Assembly (NCBI GenBank): GCA_022695795.1
Contig: MU404256.1
Span: 1 to 27,936 of the forward strand
DNA: 27,936 bases
DNA from: Biscogniauxia marginata
Taxonomy: Eukaryota; Ascomycota; Sordariomycetes; Xylariales; Xylariaceae
Direction of reading: 5' to 3'
The position numbers and the translations under genes were made by a program. Below, piece after piece: positions 1-8,768 of the stretch. Each line of letters starts with the position of its first letter. Position 1 is the first letter of the stretch. The notes under the pieces were generated by a model. The model ran no database searches. It saw nothing but the letters and a program-made list of their open reading frames with translations, and had not been told where the DNA came from.

Positions 1-592
1 CATATTCATCCTTCCTAAATCACTATGACTTCTATCCCCCACCCCTCCTACTCTCTACGACCGTGGCCCCGCGGGCGCCCGCCCCCCCCCCCCCCGCCTT
101 GTAAGCAGTATTTTCTTTTGAAGGTATAACTTGTATTTCCCTAGACATATATATTATACCTCGTAAGCAAAATCCCTTTTGTCCCGCTCCGTCTCGAGCT
201 TTTTTGCTCGTCGCGGGTCATGCACAGATATCATACTGCCCTGGCTGCTGAAGCTCTCGCGGGCTTGAATCCGCGGGCTCTGCGACATATGTACGTACCT
301 AGGTGACCAGTCCCAAAAAGAAAAGGGGGCATGGTTATTAATATGGACCTTACACGCGGCTGGCTGCCTCTCGAGCGAGGAACGTGATGAAACGTCCCTT
401 TCTACCCTAGGTAGCTCTATCGCATGAGGCAAGGTAGGTATAGACTATTTCCACACGGATACTCTCAAGAGGTACGGTTGAAATTTACCCCTTTATCTTT
501 AAGACTTAAGACCTCTCCCATACGTAGAACTTCCTTTCCCTCACCCTCATCCTTACCCTATATTATATCCTCTACCCTCCAGGTTTCTCTTC

Positions 593-627
<35 letters not shown>

Positions 628-717
628 TGCCTGCACATGTTGTTGAACACGGACAATCTTTTCCCGTTTTCAAACGTCAAGTAGCGAAAAACTTTTATTT
701 TTATTTTTATTTCTTTC
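1..717. other. Non-coding flank downstream of the FPGS gene
   Basis: I see no gene here. The stretch holds a run of 14 C residues (82-95), a TG microsatellite (594-626) and two copies of the CCTAGG palindrome (298-303 and 406-411). The part nearest 717 should include the 3' untranslated region of the minus-strand folylpolyglutamate synthase gene. The short ORFs here lack coherent composition; several are just translations of the TG repeat. Confidence 0.7.
594..626. repeat. (TG)n microsatellite
   Basis: About 16 perfect TG units lie in the presumed 3' flank of the folylpolyglutamate synthase gene. Read in frame they give meaningless Val-Cys or Thr-His runs, which explains several spurious ORFs. 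Confidence 0.95.
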
Positions 718-2436
718 TCATAGCTGCGCCTCCGGCTCCAGCGTCCGGAGCAGCGCGCCGACGAGATGCAGACTCCCCGTGACCAGGACCGCGACCCTGC
801 CATCTCCGCCGCGGCGCGACGCCGCACCCCTGGCCTGCGCGACGGCCTCCGCGACGTTGTCCACGACCAGCGCCGTCGTGGCGGGGGAGATCTCGCGCAT
901 GGCGTCCGTGCCGGCTCGCTGGACGGCGAGATCGCGCTCCGGCTCCGACTCGTCCCCCCGGCCCCGCAGCTCGTTGCGCGTGAACACGGCCTCGTCGAAG
1001 ATGGCGTCCCCGGGCGCCTGTGTTTCGAGATTACCCCGGATGCTCCCGAGCAGGCGGCGCAGGAGCGCCGGCGCGTCGCGCTCCTGCTGGTTGAATAACA
1101 GCACCGTGCGGGCCGTCCCCGGCAGGCCCCGCCGCTTCAGCGCGAACCACCTGCCCACCTCGTCCAGGCTCTCGGCCGTGTGCGCGCCGTCGATGAGCCA
1201 CGTGACGTCCCCGTCTTCCCTCGTCTCGCAGCGCCCTCTCAGCTTCGCCCGACGGAGGCCGTCCAGGACAAAAGCGGGCAGGCCGGCTAGACTCCCCGGC
1301 TGCTGGGCCTCTGGGCCTCCCCCAAGTATTCTCAAGTGCTCCCTCGCGGCGGCGGCGGCCAGCGCCTGGTTGTACTTCTGGAATTCGCCCTCGAGGCACC
1401 CGTCGCCGCGCACGCCGCCCCAGGCCTCGACGTCGCGGTCCTCCAGCTCCACGAGCCGTGCGCCCTTCTCCTCGGCCCTCCGCCGCAACACCCGCATCGT
1501 CTCCTGCTCTGCGCTTGTCCCCCCGAGCCGCCGCGTGAAGCACTTCCGCCCCTCCTTGCACACCCCGGCCTTGTGCCACGCGATCTCGGGCAGCGTGGGG
1601 CCCAGCATGCCGACGTGGTCGATGCCGAGCTGCGATACGACGCTCGCCGTGACGGCGCCGGGGGGGAGCACGTTCGTGGAGTCGTACTCGCCGCCGATGC
1701 CGCACTCGACGACGGCGCTGCGGACGCCCTCGGCCAGGAACACGTGGAATGCCATGATGGTCAGGAACCGGAAGTAGAAGGGCTTGGTGGCGGGGCCCTC
1801 GAGCTCGGCGTCGGAGACGGAGACGGAGACCTCCCCCCCGCCCCGGCGCGAGCGCTCGGCCCGCGCCGACGCCGTGAACGCGTCCCACACCTCGAAGAAG
1901 TACTTTGCGAACAGCTCCTGGCTGATGGGCCGGCCGTCGAGCTGGATGCGCTCGCGCACCGAGACGAGGTGCGGCGACGTGTACGTGCCCACCCTGCCGG
2001 GATCGACGCCTTCCCCGTCCCCGGCTCGGGTCAGGATCGAGATCAGATAGGCGCACACGGACCCCTTTCCCTTGGTCCCCGCCACGTGGATGAACTTGAG
2101 CTCCGCGAGCCTCTCCTGGGAGATTCCGGCGCGCTCGAGCCAGGCCAGCACCTCGGGGATCGCGAGCGCGTTGAGGTCCTGCGCGCGGGGATTTGCGGAC
2201 GAGGGCTTGGGTGGGGAGGGTGAGGGAGGGGGAGGGGCGAAGAGAGATACGATGGCGCGGTTGGATTGCAGGAGCGAGAGGTGCGCCAGCGCCGAGTCAT
2301 AAGTGCGCGGCGTCATGGTGGAGGCGGACCTAAGGGTGCTGTTGAGACGTACAAGTGAGAGGATGTGGTTGCGAGTGATTAAAGGAGTATGACATGTGCG
2401 AATTAAGCTTCTGAGGGAGACATGATACATGACCAT
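718..2436 (-). CDS. Folylpolyglutamate synthase (tetrahydrofolylpolyglutamate synthase)
   Basis: This enzyme adds glutamates to folates with ATP, keeping them in the cell and supporting one-carbon metabolism and methionine synthesis (the family of yeast Met7, human FPGS). It is an intact single exon of 572 aa, near the family's usual 500-590. Visible motifs: P-loop GTKGKGS at 120-126; GTYTSPHL at 150-157; ECGIGGEYDSTN around 244-255; LGIDHVGMLG at 270-279; HKAG at 288-291, whose lysine is the carbamylated residue in Mur/FPGS ligases; and a C-terminal IDGAHTAES motif. The first 40 residues are rich in Arg, Ser and Leu with almost no acidic residues, like a mitochondrial presequence. A second ATG (M41, at 2316) would give the cytosolic form, a start arrangement known in eukaryotic FPGS. 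M1 is a true ATG. Dihydrofolate synthase is the main alternative, but the presequence and length favour FPGS. The gene is very GC-rich, which produces long antisense ORFs. Confidence 0.95.
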   Translation of the reverse strand: MVMYHVSLRSLIRTCHTPLITRNHILSLVRLNSTLRSASTMTPRTYDSALAHLSLLQSNRAIVSLFAPPPPSPSPPKPSSANPRAQDLNALAIPEVLAWLERAGISQERLAELKFIHVAGTKGKGSVCAYLISILTRAGDGEGVDPGRVGTYTSPHLVSVRERIQLDGRPISQELFAKYFFEVWDAFTASARAERSRRGGGEVSVSVSDAELEGPATKPFYFRFLTIMAFHVFLAEGVRSAVVECGIGGEYDSTNVLPPGAVTASVVSQLGIDHVGMLGPTLPEIAWHKAGVCKEGRKCFTRRLGGTSAEQETMRVLRRRAEEKGARLVELEDRDVEAWGGVRGDGCLEGEFQKYNQALAAAAAREHLRILGGGPEAQQPGSLAGLPAFVLDGLRRAKLRGRCETREDGDVTWLIDGAHTAESLDEVGRWFALKRRGLPGTARTVLLFNQQERDAPALLRRLLGSIRGNLETQAPGDAIFDEAVFTRNELRGRGDESEPERDLAVQRAGTDAMREISPATTALVVDNVAEAVAQARGAASRRGGDGRVAVLVTGSLHLVGALLRTLEPEAQL

Positions 2437-3722
2437 AACTCATCCATTTGCTGGCCCATGTAAAGACCGTAGTAAGACGAGAGAAACCTTGGAGGTTACC
2501 CGTTTTTGTGAATATCAGCACCCGATATAGAAGTTATACTTATTAACTGCATATAAGTAGAACATGGCCATTTATTGAACCTGAGGGATGGTACATGGTT
2601 GTATTAATGATAAAGGGTGATTCTAGAGCTAACAGAGATACTATTTGGCCATATAATACTTGTAGAAACTAGAACCCTACTATCCTCTCTCATAGAAACT
2701 CAACTATAAACCAACAGTTTCAAGCGACTGTCCAGAGAGAAAAAGCAGCAAGCGATGGGATCTCATTGCCGGTCCTGGACACACCTAGGTTAAAGAAGAC
2801 GCAGCATAATACACATTTCCACACCGCCGATGGTGAGTTCATGAGCCTGGCCTTTGAAATCTCAATCTGAACCATGTCATTAGTCTACTATTGGCAGAAG
2901 GATCTAGAATTAGGGGTGTATGCTCACTGTTATGCAGGTATGTAGAAAACGAACTTACACCAACCTATGCGTATCAAGATCCAGGAGCGGATGCAGCACG
3001 CATGTCAAACAAAGGTGTTCGTCACTAGAGTATGCAAACCCAAGTAAAACATACATTGACCAGAATGGGCAGCACCTAAGGAAGGTAGGCTACATAACCT
3101 AGGTACCTTGCATATAAATATACTCACTCTACCCCTGACGGAAATCGGCCCTCTCACACTTAAGGTTACGATCCAACCTAGTCCTTGCACATAATTTACA
3201 ACTCCCAGCAAGACAGAGAGGGAAAAGAAAAAAACCGAAAGACAGAAAAAAAAACCCCCGGAGGCAAAGGCACAGAAGAGCAAGGAACATGGCGCAAATC
3301 ATATGTCTGTCTATTGCTCTATCTCATACACAGGTCCGCCACCAGTCTCTCCTCGCGACAGAGAGAGAACAAGAGACCTCCATTTTCTTTTTTCTTTTTA
3401 ATTCTTCTTCTTTGTACCTCTCTCTCGGCATTTTCCTTTAGAGAAACAAGAGTGAAAAGGAGAGGGGGGGGACTAGCTAGTGAACTAACTACCTAGGTAA
3501 GGGAGTTGGTGTGGGGAGGGGAGGGAAGGGAAACAACAACAAAATATACACGACGACATAGTATAAGAAGATAAAAGGGGACAGGTTATGTGATGGTTTT
3601 AATCCCCCCCCCCTTTCTCCCCTAACCTTTTCCCCTTCCCACTTTTACACTTTTTCTGATGCCCACACCTTCTAGTGATATGCATTAAAACGAGTCTTAA
3701 CACGGCTTAAGACGAATTGAAA
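2437..3722. other. Intergenic spacer between FPGS and MIC60
   Basis: I find no convincing gene. It contains the 5' region of the minus-strand FPGS gene, the 3' flank of MIC60, purine-rich stretches (about 3210-3260 and 3440-3540), a short C run (3605-3613) and three ACCTAGGT palindromes (around 2783, 3097 and 3491). The short ORFs are low-complexity. Confidence 0.65.
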
Positions 3723-5880
3723 TCATTGCACCTGCAAGCTCCGTAGTCTAGCTTCTGTGGAGATGACCTGTTATTTTTATGACGAAGAGTCAGCCTTGTC
3801 CATCTCCCCATCACGTAGTAAAGTATTAGTACTAAAAAAGGGGGAGGGCGGTAACACAAAAACGTACCTCTAGCGCCTGCTGGACCTCCAACGCTTTCCG
3901 CACTTCGGCCAACCAATCCTTGCTGAGGGTCTTAGCCCAGCCCTGAAGGCCGTTCATCTCTCGTGCGGCCGCGTCTAGGTCACCCTCTTCGAGATAGGTC
4001 TGCGTGCGAGTTAGGATGCTCTCGACATCGTCGCCGGCGGCGAGCCCCTGCTTCCGGAAGAGGATCTTGCTTAGGACCCAGCTCGAGGCATGGCTGGCAA
4101 CGCCTGCCTCGTCGGGTAGGAGTGATGCCTTGCGGACTTCGGAAGCGACACGGCGGAAGCGGTCGATCAGCTGCGAGGGTGTGGCGATGCCACGCTGGTA
4201 GGCGGACGGGTTTATCGAGCCGATGGCGGCGTTGACGACCGGGTCCTCGTCAGCGATCTCCTTCAAGGCGACGAGCTCACGGACGAAGGGCCTCGGGTGT
4301 TGTGCGTCCTCAAGACTGGCACGTACAGCCTCGACGGCAACGTGTAGCTGCTGCGTCCTCAGGTTCATATCAACCACATCGTTCCAGCCTGTTGTGAGCT
4401 TCTCTAGTTCAGTGATCGCTGAGCTCAGCTGATCTAGCTTGCCTAACCGACCATTACGTTCCTCCTCAACACGATCCTTGATCTCCTTTAAGAATTGCCG
4501 CTTTAGCTCTATCGCTTGCTCTAAAAGTTTGTTGTTCAGTTTCTCCTCGTTTATCAACTTCTCCCTGTCTAGTTCCGTCTTAATTCTGGCGTCGTAGGTT
4601 GCTTGGATGTGCTTCATCTCCTCTTCGAACTCAGCTCTGAACCTGCTTTCCTGTGCAGTCATGGCCTTCTCGACGCGACCCACTAGTTCAGCAGCAGCTT
4701 TTTCGAACTCCTGGATTCTGGATGCAACTTGAGCGGCGGCATCTTTCTCGACCTGGGACTTGAGGTCGCGAATTTTGGAGCCGACCTTGTTAAGCTCATT
4801 CTTAGCCTTGTCAATGGTTGACGAAAATCTGTAGTCAGCGTTGTCGGCGTTCACGACCGTGATGATATCATTGAGCATTTTGACCAAGTCCTGAACAACC
4901 GGGTCATCTGCATCCCTGACTTTGAGAGGGTCGATGGGAGAGGCAGGAGGGAACCTCGAAGGCTCATCTACCTCGGGTGGCTTGAATTCAGGCACTTCCT
5001 TCTTACTCTCCTTCTTGCCCTTCTTCTGCTTGGTTGGAGGTGCGGGTTCGGCAACCGTTGGCGACTCAGCAGATTGAGCAACAGGCTTCTTCTCTGGCTC
5101 GGGAGCCGCACCCGTAGGAGCAGCAGCAGCAGCAGAGTCCTTGGCAACATCACGCACTGCGCTTGACTGCCTGCCCGCCGGCTCACCACTGTCGGCTACG
5201 CGCCATGATGCACCGCTCTGCGGGGAGATATTGACTTGAGCACCCGTATCCTTGCTTCGATTCCTTCCGAGGACCGTGCCCTGGTATCGTTTCCGGAAGT
5301 CGAGCTCTTCAAAGTAAAGAACAGCCTGTTCGCCAAACGGTACATACTCGGTGAAGAAGTCATGGAAGTTGTCATTGACGCGCGAATACCACGTACCGCC
5401 GCCGAAGGTGACGGCGCCTAGGAAGACTAAGGTTAGGAAATAGTTGCGCAAGCGGCGGAAGAAACCCTTCTTTCTCCTGACAGGGGGTGTCGGCAGCTTG
5501 ATTTCTGCGGACGTCGTAACTGGTTCCGGGACCGGGGGTGGGCGGGGGATATCTTTGGCATCAACACTTGAGGCGCCGGCGTTCAAGCTGGGCGTTTGGC
5601 TCGATGCAGCGGTATTGGTCTCATTCGCAGGCAACTTTGGTTGTTTATGGTCATCTGCGAAGCATCTCTAGACATATATTATTGCTGTTAGCGACGGATC
5701 CTGTTGGAAAACGCCCTCGTTGTCCGTAACCCGACGCATTTCGAATATTCAGAATATTGCACGTACCCACGCAGCTGCACCGGGAGATCTTGCGATCGCG
5801 GGCTGCCATTGACGGGCGGCAGCAGCAGCAACAGGCCTGCTGCCTACGGCCCTGACGGATCGCAACGAAGTGCGCAACAT
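3723..5880 (-). CDS. MIC60: MICOS complex subunit MIC60 (mitofilin), 3 exons
   Basis: MIC60 is an inner-membrane protein that holds mitochondrial crista junctions open and contacts the outer membrane. Exons read on the minus strand: 5880-5767, 5667-3868 and 3767-3723, giving 652 aa. Exon 1 encodes a 38-residue Arg/Ala-rich presequence starting MLRTSLRSVRAVGSR. Intron 1 (99 nt) has a GTACGT donor, a GCTAAC branch and a TAG acceptor. Intron 2 (100 nt) has a GTACGT donor, a CTGAC branch and an AACAG acceptor. The last exon adds only VISTEARLRSLQVQ, which matches the conserved mitofilin C-terminus; without it the frame runs into the intron. Domain order: presequence; Pro/Ser-rich matrix segment; one membrane helix at about 114-132; an Ala/Lys/Glu-rich linker; a long coiled coil at about 300-470; and the C-terminal mitofilin domain. 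There is no ATG in exon 2 at the point where the frame opens, so exon 1 is required. Confidence 0.93.
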
Positions 5881-6802
5881 GAGGGCATCGAACGGGGCCG
5901 TCAATGTGCGAGGGGTCGCTGCGTTGTGGTGATTTGGAGGTTTGTCGTGTGCGGAATTATGAGGTGTAAAAACCTCGGAAAGCTCAAAAAAAGCTGAGCG
6001 AGCTTTCGATGGGTCTTGGCGCCAATCGACACAGCCGGTAATGCTTTTGTGGAGACCCCTTTGCGCCGAAACCACCCACTTACACATACCTACCTAACCT
6101 ATCTACTAACCAACATAGCTGATCTACCTCAGGTAGGTATATATGTATAAGCATTTATTAAAAAGGAGTATGCTATTACTAGTAGTAGGTATTTAATTAC
6201 TATCAATCCCACTTGCTTATAAAGAAACATACAATACTAATCCCACTGTATAATATAGCTCATACATGTTTTTATCGAGACGCAACACAATTGGTTCCGC
6301 AGTCTGTAACACCTCGTTCTGTCTTTCAAGATTATTTGATCACTGGCTTCTATCTAGTGTAGGTAATTTGTGACTATACCATCCCATCCATGCTTCAGAA
6401 CCACTCCATAAAGAGAACTGAAAGTTGAGGGAAAGGGAGAAAAAAAGGGGGCAGAGAGTCAGGTATTATAAGAGAAAATCGGATGCCATCCTACCAAAAA
6501 AAGTCTCCCAATGAAATATACATCTAGAGCCTCGCAACTCACTCTCATGCGTCCTAAACGAGATAGCCAGCCCTGGTCTTAAGAAACGCTGATCCGAATA
6601 CCGACTGGTTCAGAAACTCACTCAATAACCAGTCCAATTTCCTATCCCATAGTGTGGCAATGTTGGAACAAGAAAACCCCCGAGAACTACCACGTGGAGC
6701 ACACAGACGGCCCGATGCTCAGGCCAGTAGTATGATCCGACAAATTTCCACCTCTTCATGTCCCCGCGTCCCCAAACGATCCACGCATCCCGAGTAACAC
6801 CT
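5881..6802. other. Spacer between MIC60 and the Rab5 gene
   Basis: No gene seen. The left part should hold the MIC60 promoter and 5' leader (minus strand), and the right part the Rab5 3' untranslated region. It includes an AT-rich block with repeated ACCTA/TAGGT steps (about 6085-6200). The ORFs on either strand are short and unconvincing. Confidence 0.6.
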
Positions 6803-7725
6803 CTAGCAGGCGCAAGGCCCTCCGGACTGTGTGTTCGCACTCTCCGTTGGCCCCAGGCTTACACCTCCGGGTCGTTGTCCTGGCCTGGCATGTCGTGGGC
6901 CAACCTGGTCGAGGGGAAGCTTCTTGGCAATAGCAGTAAACAGATCCCTGACGTTCTCTGCCGTCTTGGCCGACGTCTCGAAGAACAGCAGGCCGGCTTC
7001 GTTCGCATATGCCTCGGCATCGGCGGTCGATACGGCGCGCTTGTCGGGCTGCTCGGTCACCAAGTCCAACTTGTTCCCTGCAAGTGCAATAATGATATTC
7101 TCGTTGGCCTGTCGCTGTAATTCCTTCACCCAGGCTTTCGCCTTGTCGAGCGATGCCTACACCCACCGCCTGTCAGCCTGTTTCCGCAGTATCCGCAGGG
7201 GGTATGAAGAATAGAAAACGTACGGATTGGGTGATATCGTAGACAACCACAGCACAGTTGGCATTTCGGTAGTACATAGGGGCTAGAGATTTGTATCGTT
7301 CCTGACCAGCAGTATCCCAGATCTCGAATTTGACAGTGGTGTTTTCGTCTAGAGATATAGTTTGCGTAAGAAAGGCAGCGCCGATGGTCGATTCCCGGTA
7401 CGAGTCGAATTGATCCTGCACTAAGATGAGCACTGAGGACGTCCCGGCAGACGGGGTGTCATGCGCGACTACGTACCTTAACAAATCTTAGGACTATCGA
7501 ACTCTGATACGAAGACATGATTAGCATTCCCATACCATCCGCTGCTCTCCTGCTGTTTATTGGTTACCTTTCCAACGGCGGATTCTCCTGCAGGAGGTTA
7601 GCATCCGATGCTGCTGCGGCCGAAGCGTGAGCAGGGGCGGCTGTCATACCTAGTAGCACCAACTTGAACTGCGCAAAGCGGTTGTTGAGGCCGCGGCCGG
7701 CGGCAGGCCCTGCTCGAGAAGCCAT
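6803..7725 (-). CDS. Rab5-family small GTPase (Ypt5/Vps21-like), 5 exons
   Basis: This is the early-endosome Rab that recruits tethers and PI3-kinase in endocytic and vacuolar traffic. Exons on the minus strand: 7725-7650, 7587-7568, 7503-7477, 7415-7224 and 7156-6803, giving 222 aa, the normal Rab5 size. Introns are 62, 64, 61 and 67 nt. G-box motifs: P-loop GESAVGKS (26-33), assembled from three exons; switch [11 protein letters not shown] (47-56); WDTAGQE (74-80); NKLD (133-136); and ETSAK (165-169). The C-terminus GGPCAC ends in a CXC motif for double geranylgeranylation. The switch I/II block ([25 protein letters not shown]) is specific to Rab5 rather than Rab7 or Rab11. Exons 2 and 3 are micro-exons of 20 and 27 nt, but both are needed to rebuild the P-loop and the SSIVLRFVK segment. 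Intron 2 has a weaker donor, GTAACC. An upstream in-frame extension contains no better ATG. Confidence 0.94.
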
Positions 7726-8193
7726 TACGGTTGTGTATGTGCGGGCGAACAATTAACGGAATTCTAAGAAGATGAAGATAGGCGCGAGATTGATGGGCCG
7801 AGATAAAAGTAGGCGGGTGACGGGCAGTCGGGGGTTAATATTACGGGGGGGAGATGCGGCGGATTTTATCGGAGAGGAACTTGTTGACGTTGGCGGTAAA
7901 GAGGCCGAAGAAGAGGCACAAAGAGAGGGATTGTTGGAAGTGGGACAGAGGTGGACGGATGCGAGGGGATTGTCCAAACACGGGGAAAGTATTAAATCTC
8001 GGGCGGTCGGGGTTTTGTGGTGGTGAGTGAGAAAATTGTAGGTTGCCTGGAGGCCGAGATCGAGTGATGTATTCAAATGGATGCTCAGTGGCTGAGCGAC
8101 GGTGGTGCAACACGTCAGGTCCCAAGGTTTAAGACGGCGTCGAGAAAAAAGAGACCAGTGACCGACCGGACCTGAAGAGGGCAGCAGCCATGG

Positions 8194-8222
8194 CCACCTG
8201 AGGTACCACCTGAGGTACCACC
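8194..8222. repeat. Short tandem repeat, 12-bp unit
   Basis: The unit CCACCTGAGGTA occurs twice in perfect tandem and is followed by the first five bases of a third copy. It lies in the divergent promoter region between the Rab5 and Sac1 genes. It may be a duplicated regulatory site or simple slippage. Confidence 0.85.
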
Positions 8223-8322
8223 GTATGTACATTCAGACGGGACCCACTAAGCCGATTACTTATCCACACGGTACTATTCTTCCACTGATACTGTGAGTTA
8301 TGTAATCTTTCATCTGGCCGAT

Positions 8323-8336
8323 CACATGCCCACGTG
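8323..8336. promoter_or_regulatory. Pair of E-box-like sites
   Basis: CACATG and CACGTG lie three bases apart, within ATCACATGCCCACGTGATTT. CACGTG is the core bound by fungal bHLH factors, and the flanking GATTT weakly resembles inositol/choline-responsive elements. The position, about 430 bp upstream of the Sac1 start codon, fits a regulatory role, but this rests on the motif alone. Confidence 0.35.
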
Positions 8337-8768
8337 ATTTAGTTTAGTGTAGTATAATCTGTATTTCATTCATAACCACTCGAACTCGAGCTGACGAAAC
8401 TCTCGAGCGTGGACAAGGGAGCTTCTTGGCATGCACCGTCCTGAGCTTTTCGTCAAATGAAGCTTGGCATGACAACGTCCCCTGTCCTGCCCTTATCCGT
8501 CCCTTGGGATACCATTCGGTTGGATCCGTAGACCGTGAGGTGGCCTGTAATAAAGCGACAAAACTACAGCCAGCACGGCGCAAGCTCCTGACTTGCTATT
8601 CCACTACCCACCAGCACTTAGGAGGCGTGCTGTCCGGCCTGTTGTGTGAGCTGTAAATAGCTCCTCTCCCTCCTGGTAGCCCTCGTCTCCCACAGCTTCA
8701 ACCCTCAACCCCCCGAAAACCACCTTAGGCATGATCCCGTCCTGGATACTATCGAAACCTTGCCTACC

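Larger units (their letters stand above)
7726..8768. promoter_or_regulatory. Shared divergent promoter region of the Rab5 and Sac1 genes
   Basis: These 1,043 bp separate the start codons of two divergently transcribed membrane-traffic genes. They must contain both promoters, but I cannot place transcription starts. Visible elements are a 12-bp unit repeated in tandem (8194-8222) and two adjacent E-box-like hexamers, CACATG and CACGTG (about 8323-8336). No convincing gene lies inside; the ORFs here are low-complexity. Confidence 0.6.

Noticed and set aside
424..827. ORFs on both strands through the TG repeat
   Set aside because: They are built on Val-Cys or Thr-His dipeptide runs from the microsatellite.
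779..2223. Long plus-strand ORFs (332 and 295 aa) and a second minus-strand ORF over the FPGS gene
   Set aside because: They are shadows of a very GC-rich coding sequence; their translations are Arg/Pro/Ala-rich with no motif, whereas the 572-aa frame has every FPGS motif.
8731..8768. Upstream ATG at 8731 as the Sac1 start
   Set aside because: It is 38 bases upstream and out of frame with the conserved N-terminal block that starts at 8769.
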